This document shows positions 41,148-51,700 of a stretch of DNA of 64,000 nt, one piece after another (within the stretch, counting starts at the first letter, position 1; each line of letters starts with the position of its first letter). This DNA is from Prevotella sp. GTDB taxonomy: Bacteria > Bacteroidota > Bacteroidia > Bacteroidales > Bacteroidaceae. The notes beneath the pieces are model-generated. The model was not told the DNA's origin. It ran no database searches and was given only the letters and a program-made list of their open reading frames with translations. The translations under genes were made by a program, and so were the position numbers. Location: contig JAFPEE010000262.1 in NCBI GenBank assembly GCA_017389705.1, positions 1 through 64,000 of the forward strand, given 5' to 3'.

Positions 41148-41612
41148 ATGGATAAAATCGATAATCTCGATAAGAAGATACTCAGTATCTTGTCAAAGAA
41201 TGCACGTATTCCGTTTAAGGATGTAGCAGCAGAGTGTAATGTGTCACGTGCCGCCATTCATCAGCGTGTTCAGCACCTGATAGAAGGCGAGGTCATCATG
41301 GGCAGTGGCTTTGACGTCAATCCCAAGAGCCTCGGCTATTCTACCTGCACCTATGTGGGTATTACCTTGGAGCGTGGTAACATGTATAAAGATGTGGTGG
41401 AGCGTCTGCAGCACATCCCCGAGGTGGTGGAGTGCCATTTCACAACGGGTCCCTATACCATGCTGGTAAAGCTCTATGCTCGTGACAATGAGCAGCTGAT
41501 GCACTTGCTGAATGGACGTCTGCAAGACATACCTGGCGTGGTGGCTACGGAGACACTCATCTCGCTGGAACAGAGCATCAAACGCGAAATCCCTGTAACG
41601 ATAGACGAATAA
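41148..41612 (+). CDS. Lrp/AsnC family transcriptional regulator
   Basis: A 154-residue DNA-binding protein. The N-terminal winged helix reads IDNLDKKILSILSKNARIPF and FKDVAAECNVSRAAIHQRVQ; the C-terminal RAM ligand-binding domain includes VVECHFTTGPYTMLVKLYAR and TETLISLEQSIKREIPV. Such regulators respond to amino acids. It has its own promoter and is followed four bases later by a fused peptidase gene, consistent with local control of peptide or amino-acid metabolism. Confidence 0.93.
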   Translation: MDKIDNLDKKILSILSKNARIPFKDVAAECNVSRAAIHQRVQHLIEGEVIMGSGFDVNPKSLGYSTCTYVGITLERGNMYKDVVERLQHIPEVVECHFTTGPYTMLVKLYARDNEQLMHLLNGRLQDIPGVVATETLISLEQSIKREIPVTIDE

Positions 41613-41616
41613 GGCT

Positions 41617-43374
41617 ATGGCAAACCGCTTTGATTGGCAGTCGCAACTCCGGGTGGCCTATAAATCATTTCCCGAAGCCCCCCATAAGCCTGTCATCGGC
41701 ATTACCGGCAACTATGGCGAGCTCACCTGCAAGTTGGGCGAGGGCTATTACAAGTCGGTGCTAAGAGCCGGTGGCGTCCCTGTCATCCTTCCTCCGCTGA
41801 ACGATACCGATGCCATCATCAATACGCTGGACCATCTGGATGGTTTGCTGTTGAGTGGTGGCGCTGACTTTAATCCGCTCTATGCCAATGAGGAGCCATC
41901 TCCCCGTTTGGGTGGCATCAATGCCGAGCGCGACCTGCCTGAGTTGCTGATAACCCGGTTGGCATACAACCGTCAGATTCCTATGCTGGGTATCTGTCGG
42001 GGCATCCAGACGCTGGCCATGGCCTTAGGGGGAAAGGTGAAGCAGGACATTGCTGACGAAGCTAAGGTCAGACACTCTCAGGATGCTGACCGCTCAGAGC
42101 CTACCCATAGTGTTACGGTTGAGGAAGACTCCACCTTATTTAATATATATAAGGAGAGGCAGCTGTTTGTTAATTCATTCCATCATCAGGCCGTCAGCGA
42201 TCCTGGTGAGCGATTTAGGATAACAGCCAGGTCGTCAGATGGCATTATCGAAGCCATAGAAAGTCGTGAGTTCAAGAGCATCATGGGTGTTCAGTGGCAT
42301 CCTGAGTGTCTGACAGACGATGGGCTCCCCATCTTCCAATGGCTTGTCAGCCAGGCGGCCCACTATCATGAGGCCTGCCAGCTACACCGTCGTATTCTGA
42401 CTCTTGATACCCATTGCGACACGCCGATGGCTTTTCCGCAGGGAGTAGACTTCGGCAGTCGTGACCCGAGGATACTGGTCGACCTTCACAAGATGACAGA
42501 GGGTCGTCAGGATGCTTCTATCATGGTATGCTATCTGCCACAGCCCAAAGAGGGTGAGGCTTTCTCGTCGAAGGTAGACTTTGATGTTACAGGTCCGACA
42601 GCATACGCTGACCTCATCTTCGATAAGATAGAGGCTATTGTAGAGAAGAACCATCCATATCTTGCCATTGCCCGTACTCCTGCTGACCTATGGGCTCATA
42701 AGCATCAAGGACGCAAGAGCATCATGCTGGGCATAGAGAACGGGCTGGCTCTGGACGGCCAGCTGCAGAACCTGCAGCATTTTGCCCAGCGGGGAATCGT
42801 CTATATGACGCTTTGCCACAATGGCGATAATGACATCTGCGACTCAGCCCGTGGCTCCAATACCCATCATGGCGTGAGTGCCTTTGGCCAGCAGGTCATT
42901 CAGGAAATGAACCGTCTGGGTATCATGGTCGATCTGAGCCATGCTGCTGACAAGAGTTTCTATGATGCCCTTGAGCTGAGCAGTCAGCCCATAGTATGCA
43001 GCCATAGCAGTTGCCGGGCCTTGTGCGACCATCCACGCAACCTGACCGATGAGCAGATGCGGGCACTGGCAGCAAAGGGTGGGGTGATGCAAGTCACGCT
43101 GTATCCTGGGTTCCTGGTAAAGGATGGTGAGGCTACCGTACTCCATGCCCTGCAACACCTGGAGCATGCCATCAAGGTGATGGGTATTGACCATGTAGGC
43201 ATCGGTACCGACTTCGACGGCGACGGTGGCATCCGTGGTCTGGCCGATTCGTCAGAGATGATTAACTTTACTCGTCAGCTGCTGGCCCGTCGCTATTCGG
43301 AGAGCGATATCCAGAAGATTTGGGGAGGCAACTTCCTGCGAGTCATGAGTCAAGTGCAAAAAGTAAGAGAATGA
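41617..43374 (+). CDS. fused C26 glutamine-amidotransferase-like / M19 dipeptidase
   Basis: A 585-residue, apparently cytosolic two-domain protein. Residues about 25-250 are a class I amidotransferase-like peptidase C26 (gamma-glutamyl hydrolase, PuuD type): LLSGGADFNPLYANEEPSPR, nucleophile Cys in MLGICRGIQTLAMALGG and the His-Glu pair in MGVQWHPEC. Residues about 260-580 are an M19 membrane-dipeptidase-type metallopeptidase: TLDTHCDTPMAF (HxD), GLALDGQLQNL, MVDLSHAADKSFYDAL, IVCSHSSCRAL and VGIGTDFDGDGGI. The fusion suggests sequential cleavage of gamma-glutamyl peptides into amino acids. The downstream lipoprotein start overlaps its stop by four bases. Confidence 0.9.
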   Translation: MANRFDWQSQLRVAYKSFPEAPHKPVIGITGNYGELTCKLGEGYYKSVLRAGGVPVILPPLNDTDAIINTLDHLDGLLLSGGADFNPLYANEEPSPRLGGINAERDLPELLITRLAYNRQIPMLGICRGIQTLAMALGGKVKQDIADEAKVRHSQDADRSEPTHSVTVEEDSTLFNIYKERQLFVNSFHHQAVSDPGERFRITARSSDGIIEAIESREFKSIMGVQWHPECLTDDGLPIFQWLVSQAAHYHEACQLHRRILTLDTHCDTPMAFPQGVDFGSRDPRILVDLHKMTEGRQDASIMVCYLPQPKEGEAFSSKVDFDVTGPTAYADLIFDKIEAIVEKNHPYLAIARTPADLWAHKHQGRKSIMLGIENGLALDGQLQNLQHFAQRGIVYMTLCHNGDNDICDSARGSNTHHGVSAFGQQVIQEMNRLGIMVDLSHAADKSFYDALELSSQPIVCSHSSCRALCDHPRNLTDEQMRALAAKGGVMQVTLYPGFLVKDGEATVLHALQHLEHAIKVMGIDHVGIGTDFDGDGGIRGLADSSEMINFTRQLLARRYSESDIQKIWGGNFLRVMSQVQKVRE

Positions 43375-44354
43375 TGAAGAAACTACTAAGTCTTTTCTGT
43401 ATGGTATGTGTCCTTTGTTCCTGCAGCACAACAAAGAAAAGTCAGCAGAACAGCCAGCCAGTCGTGAACATAGAGTTCAATGCTGACTCGGCATACGCTT
43501 TCTGCGCAGCCCAGTGCTCCTTCGGACCACGTATCATGAATAGTGAGGCCCACGAGCTGTGTGGACAATGGATACAGAAGAAGTTCCAGCAGTATGGCTA
43601 TCAGGTAACCCTTCAGCAGGCTGACCTGAAAGGCTATGACGGCACACTTCTGAAGATGACCAATATCATCTGCCAAAAGCCAAAGGCCAAGAGCCAAAAG
43701 CCCAGAATCCTGCTCTGTGCCCATTGGGACAGTCGTCCCTGGGCAGACAACGACCCCGACTCAGCCAATTGGCGTAAGCCCGTCATGGCAGCTAACGACG
43801 GAGCCTCTGGTGTGGCTGTTATGTTAGAGATGGCCCGCCTGCTCCAGCAGCATGACTCTGCCCGGGTGGACGTCGACTTCATTTGTTTCGATGCAGAGGA
43901 CTGGGGTGTTCCCCAATGGAGTGACGAGGTGGATGCTGACTCGTGGGCCCTCGGTGCCCAACACTGGGCAAGTAGCTATAAGCCAACAGCCAACAGCTAC
44001 CAATATGGCATTCTGCTCGATATGGTGGGCGGCCAGGGTGCTAAGTTCTATCAGGAAGGCTTCTCCTTGCAGCATGCCCGTCAGATTGTCGAGAAAGTAT
44101 GGCAGGCCGCCAGTGCGGCAGGTTATGGCAGCTTCTTCCCCAACGAGATGGGAGGCTACATTACTGATGACCATAATCCCGTTAACGAGAAGGCCAACAT
44201 CCCCTGTATCGATATCATCAATCACTATCCCGACTGCGAACAGAGCTCTTTCGGTCCGACGTGGCATACCGTCAACGACGACATGCAGCATATAGACCGC
44301 AATACGCTGCAGGCTGTTGGTCAGACATTGGTTCAACTGATTTACTCTGAATAG
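43371..44354 (+). CDS. M28-family lipoprotein (glutaminyl cyclase-like)
   Basis: A 327-residue lipoprotein; the lipobox is VCVLCSCSTTKK (acylated Cys near residue 18). The zinc-site segments of M28 peptidases are visible: LCAHWDSRPWADND, MAANDGASGVAVMLEMARLL, FICFDAEDWGVPQWSD and HYPDCEQSSFGPTWHTVNDD. Bacteroidetes members of this group are often glutaminyl-peptide cyclotransferases acting on exported proteins; an aminopeptidase role is the alternative. ATG 43371 overlaps the preceding stop, indicating an operon with the C26-M19 gene. Confidence 0.85.
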   Translation: MMKKLLSLFCMVCVLCSCSTTKKSQQNSQPVVNIEFNADSAYAFCAAQCSFGPRIMNSEAHELCGQWIQKKFQQYGYQVTLQQADLKGYDGTLLKMTNIICQKPKAKSQKPRILLCAHWDSRPWADNDPDSANWRKPVMAANDGASGVAVMLEMARLLQQHDSARVDVDFICFDAEDWGVPQWSDEVDADSWALGAQHWASSYKPTANSYQYGILLDMVGGQGAKFYQEGFSLQHARQIVEKVWQAASAAGYGSFFPNEMGGYITDDHNPVNEKANIPCIDIINHYPDCEQSSFGPTWHTVNDDMQHIDRNTLQAVGQTLVQLIYSE

Positions 44355-44355
44355 G

Positions 44356-44970
44356 ATGACGATGAGAAAAGTCTTGTTTATCGCCTTATGGATGCTCTCC
44401 ATCGTAGCAATGGCTCAGGAGGAGCAGGTCGACATGGACAGTCCGACCTTTGTGCCTACCGTCAAGGTGGGTAAGGTCTTCGAGGGTGGCGACAGCATCC
44501 AGTATATGGAGATGAACAATGTCTATGTCTTTCCGCCTGTGGCTTTCGAGAGCAAGAAGCAGGCCAAGGCCTATATGCGTCTGGTGAAGAATGTGAAGAA
44601 GGTGCTGCCTATAGCCAAGGAGGCCAACATGATTATGATGGAGACGGCAGAATACCTGGAAACGCTACCAGACAAGAAGTCCAGGGAGGAACACATGAAG
44701 CGGGTGGAGAAGAGCATCATGAAGGAGTACAAGCCTCGCATGAAGAAGCTGACCTATTCGCAAGGAAAGCTACTCATCAAACTAATCTATCGTGAGAGCA
44801 ATTCCTCCAGCTATGAGCTGATACAAGCCTTTCTGGGTCCTGTCCGCGCCGGTTTCTATCAGGCCTTTGCCTGGGCGTTTGGTGCTTCTCTGAAAAAGGA
44901 GTATGATGCCGAGGGTGTTGACCGCTTGACGGAGCGTATTGTCCTGATGGTGGAGGCAGGACAGCTATGA
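44356..44970 (+). CDS. DUF4294 domain exported protein
   Basis: A 204-residue protein with a signal peptide (MRKVLFIALWMLSIVAMAQ, from the second ATG at 44362; the first ATG at 44356 is equally in frame). FEGGDSIQYMEMNNVYVFPP and KKQAKAYMRLVKNVKKVLPI, followed by LTYSQGKLLIKLIYRESNSS, match DUF4294, a Bacteroidetes family of unknown function. It starts one base after the M28 gene and its stop overlaps the next start (ATGA), so the three genes form an operon. Confidence 0.85.
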   Translation: MTMRKVLFIALWMLSIVAMAQEEQVDMDSPTFVPTVKVGKVFEGGDSIQYMEMNNVYVFPPVAFESKKQAKAYMRLVKNVKKVLPIAKEANMIMMETAEYLETLPDKKSREEHMKRVEKSIMKEYKPRMKKLTYSQGKLLIKLIYRESNSSSYELIQAFLGPVRAGFYQAFAWAFGASLKKEYDAEGVDRLTERIVLMVEAGQL

Positions 44971-47012
44971 GACGCTATCTCAGTTCATTCCTATTTCTAT
45001 TATTGCCCTTTATTGTCTTCTCTCAAGACACAACAGCTTTGTCGCAGCCGTCATGGGAGGCCCTCTTCCGTGAATGGATGACGGCAGAGGATGTGAGTTA
45101 CGGTGAAGAAACCTTTGAGCTTCTCTCCGCTTTGGCTGAGAGCAAGCTGAACCTGAATCAGGTAACCCGTGAGGAATTGGAACAGCTGCCTTTTCTTTCT
45201 GCTCAGCAGATAGAGGAACTCATGGCCTACATAGACCGTTACAAGCCGTTGCGCACCCTCAACGAGCTGTTGATGATAGAGAGCCTTGACCGTGATACCC
45301 GGCATTTGCTGAAGTGTTTTGTATGTTGCGACGCTATGGCAGCACCCTCTGACAGTCTGCCTTCCTTGTCGTCGCTATTGAAAGATGGCCGTCACACGCT
45401 ATTGGCCACCGTCAAGATTCCTATGTATGAACGAAAGGGCGACAGCAAGGCCTATCTGGGTTATCCTTATCGTCATGACCTGCGCTATCAGTTCTCATAC
45501 CGCGACCGTATTAAGTTTGGCCTTACGGGAGCCCAGGATGCCGGTGAGCCTTTCTTTAGCAACAAAAACAGCTGGGGATACGACTATTATTCCTATTACT
45601 TCCAGCTTCGCCGGCTGGGACGATTGGAGGAGCTGAACTTAGGTATGTACAAGGTACAGCTGGGAATGGGACTCGTCATGAATACAAGCTTCCGCTTGGG
45701 TAAGGTGGCTATCCTTCAGTCCTTGGGACGTAGTAGCCATGTCCTTACCGCCCATGCTTCCCGGTCTTCCGCCAGCTATCTTCGTGGGGCAGCAGCCACC
45801 GTTCGTCTTGCCCGGCATTGGCGCCTGACGGCCTTTGCTTCCTATCGCCCTCTTGACGCTACCCTCAACGATGACGACCAGACGGTCCGTACCATCGTTA
45901 CTGACGGTTATCACCGTACCGCTACAGAGCTGGCCAAGAAAAACAACACCCATCTTGCCGACCTTGGGCTCCGGCTGGGGTGGAAAGGACAGAAGTTCGG
46001 AGGCATCACCGCGGCCAATGTCAATGTGGTCTATTCCCATTTCGACCGCACCCTTGTTCCCTACATTGCCTCTGGGTCGTCAACCGTTTCCCAGCTCTAT
46101 CGACGCTATGCCCTTGCCGGTAACAACTTCCTGAATGCCAGCCTCGACTATAGCTACACCCACCATCGGGTTTCTCTGGCAGGCGAGACGGCAGTCAACC
46201 GCGACGGAGCCTTGGCAGCCCTCCATACGTTGAGTTACCGTCTGACTGACCAGTGGTCATTGATGATGCTTCATCGGTATTACGACAAGCGCTATACCGC
46301 TTATCATGCCTATGCCTTCAGCGAGGGCTCTAATGTTCAGAACGAACATGGACTCTATCTGGGTGCTAAATGGGCGCCATCCAGGAATACCCTGCTACAG
46401 GCCTATCTGGATTATGTCTATTTCCCTTGGGCCCGCTATCAGGTGTCAAGTGGCAGCGAGTCTTTCGATGCCTTTGTTCTCGCGCGTTCCTTATTATATA
46501 ATATGGTTACCGTCGAGGCTCGCTATCGTTTCCATCTTCGCCAGCGTGACAACGACAAGCGTACGCTGCTGATGAACCGTTATGAGCATCGGGCCCGACT
46601 GCGGGCATCATTCCCTCTGTGGTCTGTGCTGACGCTTGCCACCCAGGCCGATGCAGTCATGATAGATAATCGTACTGCTCGCTCCCGTGGTTTGATGGTG
46701 AGCCAGTTTGCTTCTTATCAGCATCGCTGGCTCAAACTCTCTGCTAATGTAGGCTGGTTCCGTACCGACGACTACGACAGCCGTCTCTACCAGTATGAGC
46801 CTTCCGTGCTCTACGACTTCTCTTTCCCCATGTATTATGGCCATGGTCTCCGCTATGCCCTGACAGCCCGAGCTGATGTGGGGCGCTTTGTGCTCTCGGC
46901 CAAGGTGGGCACCACCAACTATTTTGACCGTGCCGTTATCTCTAGCGGCCAGCAACAGATCAACCGTTCCTCCATGACCGACCTGCTGCTCCAACTGCGA
47001 ATGGCTTTCTAA
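44967..47012 (+). CDS. helix-hairpin-helix / outer-membrane barrel protein
   Basis: A 681-residue exported protein (signal MRRYLSSFLFLLLPFIVFSQ). Residues about 50-120 hold helix-hairpin-helix repeats (LNLNQVTREELEQLPFLSAQ and YKPLRTLNELLMIESLDRD) resembling ComEA. The remaining 550 residues are amphipathic beta strands rich in aromatic residues and end in LLLQLRMAF, a typical outer-membrane beta-barrel terminus. Such HhH-barrel proteins are common in Bacteroidetes; a role in DNA uptake or envelope function has not been established. It is translationally coupled to the DUF4294 gene. Confidence 0.78.
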   Translation: MRRYLSSFLFLLLPFIVFSQDTTALSQPSWEALFREWMTAEDVSYGEETFELLSALAESKLNLNQVTREELEQLPFLSAQQIEELMAYIDRYKPLRTLNELLMIESLDRDTRHLLKCFVCCDAMAAPSDSLPSLSSLLKDGRHTLLATVKIPMYERKGDSKAYLGYPYRHDLRYQFSYRDRIKFGLTGAQDAGEPFFSNKNSWGYDYYSYYFQLRRLGRLEELNLGMYKVQLGMGLVMNTSFRLGKVAILQSLGRSSHVLTAHASRSSASYLRGAAATVRLARHWRLTAFASYRPLDATLNDDDQTVRTIVTDGYHRTATELAKKNNTHLADLGLRLGWKGQKFGGITAANVNVVYSHFDRTLVPYIASGSSTVSQLYRRYALAGNNFLNASLDYSYTHHRVSLAGETAVNRDGALAALHTLSYRLTDQWSLMMLHRYYDKRYTAYHAYAFSEGSNVQNEHGLYLGAKWAPSRNTLLQAYLDYVYFPWARYQVSSGSESFDAFVLARSLLYNMVTVEARYRFHLRQRDNDKRTLLMNRYEHRARLRASFPLWSVLTLATQADAVMIDNRTARSRGLMVSQFASYQHRWLKLSANVGWFRTDDYDSRLYQYEPSVLYDFSFPMYYGHGLRYALTARADVGRFVLSAKVGTTNYFDRAVISSGQQQINRSSMTDLLLQLRMAF

Positions 47013-47053
47013 ACGGTAAAATATATAATAAAAACCTAAAAATCTCCTATATA

Positions 47054-47085
47054 TTTGCCAGACTGAAATATTCTTCGTATCTTAG
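47054..47085 (+). promoter_or_regulatory. promoter of manC
   Basis: TTTG (47054-47057), 20-bp spacer, TATCTTAG (47078-47085; seven of eight consensus positions). ATG at 47115. Confidence 0.6.
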
Positions 47086-47114
47086 CACTCGTAAATAAAA
47101 CCTTATTCTATTAT

Positions 47115-48206
47115 ATGGAATTTAACAACCAAAACTATTGCATCATCCTGGCCGGGGGAAAGGGTCGCCGACTATGGCCATGCAGCCGTGAACAACGTCC
47201 GAAACAGTTTGTCGACTTCTTTGGCGTGGGGCGCACTCAGCTGCAACAGACCTTCGACCGTTTCTCAAAAATACTTCCCAAGGAAAACATCTTCGTCTGC
47301 ACCAATCGGGAGTATGCTCCCTTGGTGCGTGAACAGCTTGGCGAGCTCCATGAGGAGAACCTGATGGTGGAACCCATTAATCGTGGTACGGCTCCCAGCG
47401 TGGCATGGGCTGATATGCGGGTATGCCGTCGTAACCTCAAGGCCAATGTGGTCATCACTCCTTCCGACCAGTTCGTGCTGAACGAGGATGCTTTCTACCG
47501 CAACATGGAAGAAGCCTTCGACTTCGTCACTCATCATGACCAGCTCTTGACCATGGGCGTAGAGCCCACTCGGCCAGAGCCAGGCTATGGCTATATCCAG
47601 AAAGGAGAACCTACTGACGACCCCGATATCTATCCTGTCCAGTCGTTTACCGAAAAGCCTGAACGCGAATTCGCCCAGATGTTCATGGACTCTGGTGAGT
47701 TCTTGTGGAACACCGGACTCATCCTGGCCAATGCCCGTTTCTTGAACGTCTGCTTCCGTCGCTTGTTCCCCGATGTGCTGGGTCGCTTCGACGGGCACCT
47801 GTCCAACTATACCATCGAGCAGGAGATGGCTTTCGTCAACGAGCACTATCCCTCTTATCCCAACTTGAGCATCGACCAGGGCGTGTTGGAACGTTGCGAC
47901 GATGTCTTCGTCATGCGCTGCGACTTCGGATGGGCCGACCTGGGTACGTGGCATGCCATCTATGAGTGCAAGCGTCGTGGTGAGGATGACAATGTGGTTA
48001 TCGACTCAGAGGTCATGATGGAAGACTCGCACAATAATGTCATCAAGCTGCCTAAGGGACGGCTGGGTGTCATCAACGGATTGGACGGCTATATTGTGGC
48101 AGAAGAAGGCAACGTTTTGCTCATCTGCAAAAAGGGCGACTCCTCGGCCCTGGTCCGCAAATATGTCAACGAGGTCAAGATCAAGTATGGCGATGACTTT
48201 GTCTGA
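47115..48206 (+). CDS. manC: mannose-1-phosphate guanylyltransferase
   Basis: A 363-residue cytosolic nucleotidyltransferase making GDP-mannose for glycan synthesis. The signature AGGKGRRLWPCSREQRPKQF binds GTP. TPSDQFV, PEPGYGYIQKG, FTEKPEREFAQMF and EFLWNTGLILANA are conserved, as is RCDFGWADLGTWHAI. The C-terminal isomerase domain of long ManC proteins is absent, the usual state in Bacteroidetes. It has its own promoter and no linked glycan cluster, and is followed by tRNA-Leu. Confidence 0.92.
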   Translation: MEFNNQNYCIILAGGKGRRLWPCSREQRPKQFVDFFGVGRTQLQQTFDRFSKILPKENIFVCTNREYAPLVREQLGELHEENLMVEPINRGTAPSVAWADMRVCRRNLKANVVITPSDQFVLNEDAFYRNMEEAFDFVTHHDQLLTMGVEPTRPEPGYGYIQKGEPTDDPDIYPVQSFTEKPEREFAQMFMDSGEFLWNTGLILANARFLNVCFRRLFPDVLGRFDGHLSNYTIEQEMAFVNEHYPSYPNLSIDQGVLERCDDVFVMRCDFGWADLGTWHAIYECKRRGEDDNVVIDSEVMMEDSHNNVIKLPKGRLGVINGLDGYIVAEEGNVLLICKKGDSSALVRKYVNEVKIKYGDDFV

Positions 48207-48228
48207 TAAAGAAAAACTTTCCTGAATG

Positions 48229-48260
48229 TTTGGTGGTTTCAAATTTTATTCCTACCTTTG
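48229..48260 (+). promoter_or_regulatory. promoter of tRNA-Leu
   Basis: TTTG (48229-48232), 20-bp spacer and TACCTTTG (48253-48260), 11 bp before the mature tRNA 5' end. Confidence 0.75.
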
Positions 48261-48271
48261 CATCCGCAAAA

Positions 48272-48353
48272 GCCCAGATGGCGGAATCGGTAGACGCGCT
48301 GGTCTCAAACACCAGTGGGGAAACCCATCCCGGTTCGAGCCCGGGTCTGGGTA
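48272..48353 (+). tRNA. tRNA-Leu (CAA)
   Basis: The acceptor arm GCCCAGA pairs with TCTGGGT (one G-T pair), discriminator A at 48353; the T-arm contains GGTTCGAGCC. The anticodon loop CTCAAAC within stem CTGGT/ACCAG gives anticodon CAA, reading UUG leucine codons. A class II variable arm (TGGGGAAACCCAT) is present, as expected for leucine. The CCA end is not encoded. Confidence 0.95.
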
Positions 48354-48367
48354 CAGGCACTAAAGCG

Positions 48368-48408
48368 GGAGTGCCGTCAGCATTCAAACAGCCGGCGGCA
48401 CTCCTTTA
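48368..48408 (+). terminator. terminator after tRNA-Leu
   Basis: GGAGTGCCG (48368-48376) pairs perfectly with CGGCACTCC (48396-48404), followed by TTTATAT. Confidence 0.7.
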
Positions 48409-48409
48409 T

Positions 48410-48700
48410 ATATTAAATTAAGGTACAAGACATTTTGTCCTCAAACCATAGACAAAACTAATTTTGCATTAAAAAAACAAAAAATAACAATAAAACCATC
48501 CCTTTGTGGGGTAAAACTAAGATAAAAGATAACTTTTTAGCTAAAATTCGAAAAAAATGTATGAAAATCCTTGCAGATTCGCGAATTAATGCCTATATTT
48601 GCACCCAAAAACGTGGCTCAGACTATGAGGTGCGTTAAAAAAATATGAGAAAATAGAGAGTATAAATAACTTTTTTTATTAATTAATTTAAACAATTCGT
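48410..48700 (+). promoter_or_regulatory. promoter and long AT-rich leader of the giant lipoprotein
   Basis: TATATTTG (48594-48601) is the -7 box; the expected -33 site reads only a weak TTGC. About 95 nt of A/T-rich leader with poly-A and poly-T tracts precede the ATG at 48701, a layout common for very highly expressed Bacteroidetes genes. The sequence from 48410 to 48590 is AT-rich and shows no gene. Confidence 0.55.
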
Positions 48701-51700
48701 ATGAACAAAACAAAGTTTTTTAGTTCGTTACTCGTAGTTATGCTGTTCGCAACTGCGAGTGTACTTACGTCTTGTAAGGATTATGATGACGACATCAAGA
48801 AGCTCCAGGAGCAGATTGATAACCGTTCGCTGAAGAGCGAGCTGGAGAGTCTGAAGACATCCTTAGAGAGTCAGATCAACTCTGTTCAGTCTACGCTGAA
48901 CACGAAGATTGAGGCTCTGCAGACAGCTGTTAACAGCAAGGCTGACAAGTCAGTTGTTGACGCACTCAGCACTCAGGTTACTGATTTGACACAGCAGCTT
49001 GCTGCTCTGTCAACCAAGGTTGGTACTATCGAGACTGCCCTGGAGGAGTATGCTAAGAAGGCTGATGTTGAGACTTTGGCTACCGCTTTGGCAGTAGTTC
49101 AGGGTGATGTTGCAGCACTTCAAGATGCTATCAAGGCTGCCAACGAGAACATTAGCAAAGAAGAAGCTGCCCGTCAGGCTGAAGACAAGGCTATCCGTGA
49201 GAGCATTAAGGCTCAGGAGGACGCTTTGGCTGCCTACAAGAAAGAGATGGCTGCTATCATTGACGCCCTGAAGAAGGATGTAGGTTTCTCTGGAACCATC
49301 ACCAAGCTTGAGGATGACATCAACGCTGTTAGTAAGGCACTGAATGACTTCAAGGCTCAGTATGCTTCTGACTATGCTGCTGCAAAGGCTGCTATGCAGA
49401 CTTTGAGTGAGACCATCAATAAGACTGCTGCTTCCATCAACGTGCTGGAGGCTTTCGTTCAGAAGCGTCTTACCTCTCTGGTTCTGGTACCCGGTTTCTA
49501 TTGGGAAGGTCTTGAGGGTATCGAGGTTCCCTTCGCTAAGGCTCCTATCTTCAAGCCCGTTGCTAAGGATCGCAAGTTCACCTATATCCTGATTGACAAG
49601 GCTGCTGGTGACAAGAGCGTTGATGTTACTGTTAAGTCTTACATGACCTTCTCAACCAAGGAGGGTAAAGAGCTGATTGGAACTGAGAATGCTTCTGCAA
49701 ATAAGGGTCCTTGGACTGAAATCGCTGGTCCGAAGTCTCTGACTACAGCTAATCTGATTGCTATCCGCGATCTGAACGGTAAGACTGGTGCTTTGGATTA
49801 TGCTGAGATTTCTCGTGGTGGTATCGCTAAGTATCACATCAACCCGATTACTGCTAACATCGAGGGTGCTAAGATTGAGTTCTTCGAGAACGATGCAGAG
49901 GTTTACACCCGTGCAACTTCTAACGGCACTAAGATTGGTGCTCGTGCTTATAGTGAGATCTTCTCTTCTGCTGATGGCAACCGTAACTCTCTTGACAAGA
50001 AGACTGGTATTCTGACTATCCCCTTCTATCTGGAGGATAATCAGGCTATGAAGAACATGTTCCTGACATGGGCTGGCTCAACTACAGACGATTATTTCAC
50101 TCCTACCACTGGTGATGATGGAACAGGTGTATTCGGTAATGGTAAGCAGCTGCCTTTCATCGCTGGTCAGCTGACAGTTAACGATACTGTTACTATTACT
50201 TCTGACTATGCAGTAGTTGTTCCTGCTGACATCGATATCATCGCTCTGGCTGATAATGCTGCTCTGGCTAGCATTAAGGGTGCTGATGGTCTGGCTCATC
50301 CTACTTACTTTGACAAGGCTGGTAAGAATCATGTAATCCGTGACAACCACCTCTATGAGAGCGCTGGTTACAACGGTGCTACCGATCAGGATAGCTATGG
50401 TGCTATTCCTATGCCCGCTACTCACACTGTAGCTTACGACGGTATCTTCAACATCAACTTCATTGAGACTCACATCAAGTACACTACCTATGCTAAGTAT
50501 GGTACTTCTAAAGATGAGCGTACAGCTACAGCAGAAGAGCTTCAGGCTATGGGTCTGCACTATGAGTACACACTGGTTGACTATATCGTTGGTAACAACG
50601 TAACTGGTGAGTCTGTTCACATGGAGCAGGTTGACAAGGATGGTAATCCTGTTACCGATAAGAAATCTCCTTACTTCGCTCCTCGTTCTGTAACTGAGGA
50701 TGGTAAGACTATCTCTGGCAAGGTTGCTACTCGTGAGGCCATCGGCCGTGAGCCTCTGGTTCGCGTTGACCTCGTTGACCAGGACGGTAACATCGTTCGT
50801 TACGGTTATGTGAAGATTCGTATCGCTGAGGATGCTGTAGAGGCTAAGGGTATGGAAGTAACCATTAACTTCGCTGACATCTACTTCAACTGCGGTGAGG
50901 AAGTTCGCGTAACTTGGTCTCAGATGGAGAACCTGATTCTGGCTAAGCTGAACGACGGTAAGGGTATGACCAAGCAGGAGTTCGAGGGTAACTACTATCT
51001 GGATGTAGTAGGTGGTTATAAGGATATGCCTTACATCACTCCTTCTGCTGTTGGATCACTCTATCCCGCAGGTCCTCTGTACACTGATACATGGGAGGCT
51101 CGTCGCTTCTTCAAGAAGGCTGATGGTACTTATGAACTGGCTAACACCAAGAAGGGTGATGATGCTGCTACTTGGAATGACGATCCTATGGCACGTATGT
51201 CAAGCTACACCAATACCAACAACTGGTTCGGTCGTGTATGGTATACTCCTCACGATAACGCTACTGCTGGTCACAACTGGGATGAGTCTACTAACGTGCT
51301 GATTTGGAACCTCGAGCCTAAGGCTGATGAGAACAGCAACCTTGACTCTGATGCTAAGTTCTATAAGCTTCGCTCAGTTGTAGGTGCTACCTATGAGACT
51401 AAGGGTCTGAGCGCTAAGGAGCTCTCTACCGTAGTTCGCTTCGTTAACAAGTTCAATGGCACTTACATCTATGTAACTCTGCGCTTTGCTCCTGAGAAGC
51501 TGCACTTCGCTTATGCAGACATCAACCGTCGCGTACTCGACCACTGGTATGACTTCGCTGAGGGTTATAAGGATAACACTGCTGATACCATTGAGGTATA
51601 CGCTAACGTTCCTACTCCTGCTCTTCAGGGTAAGGATAATCCTCTGAATGTTGTAAGCTTCAGAAAGGACCTGAAGGAGTACTGGCTGAACCAGACTGTT

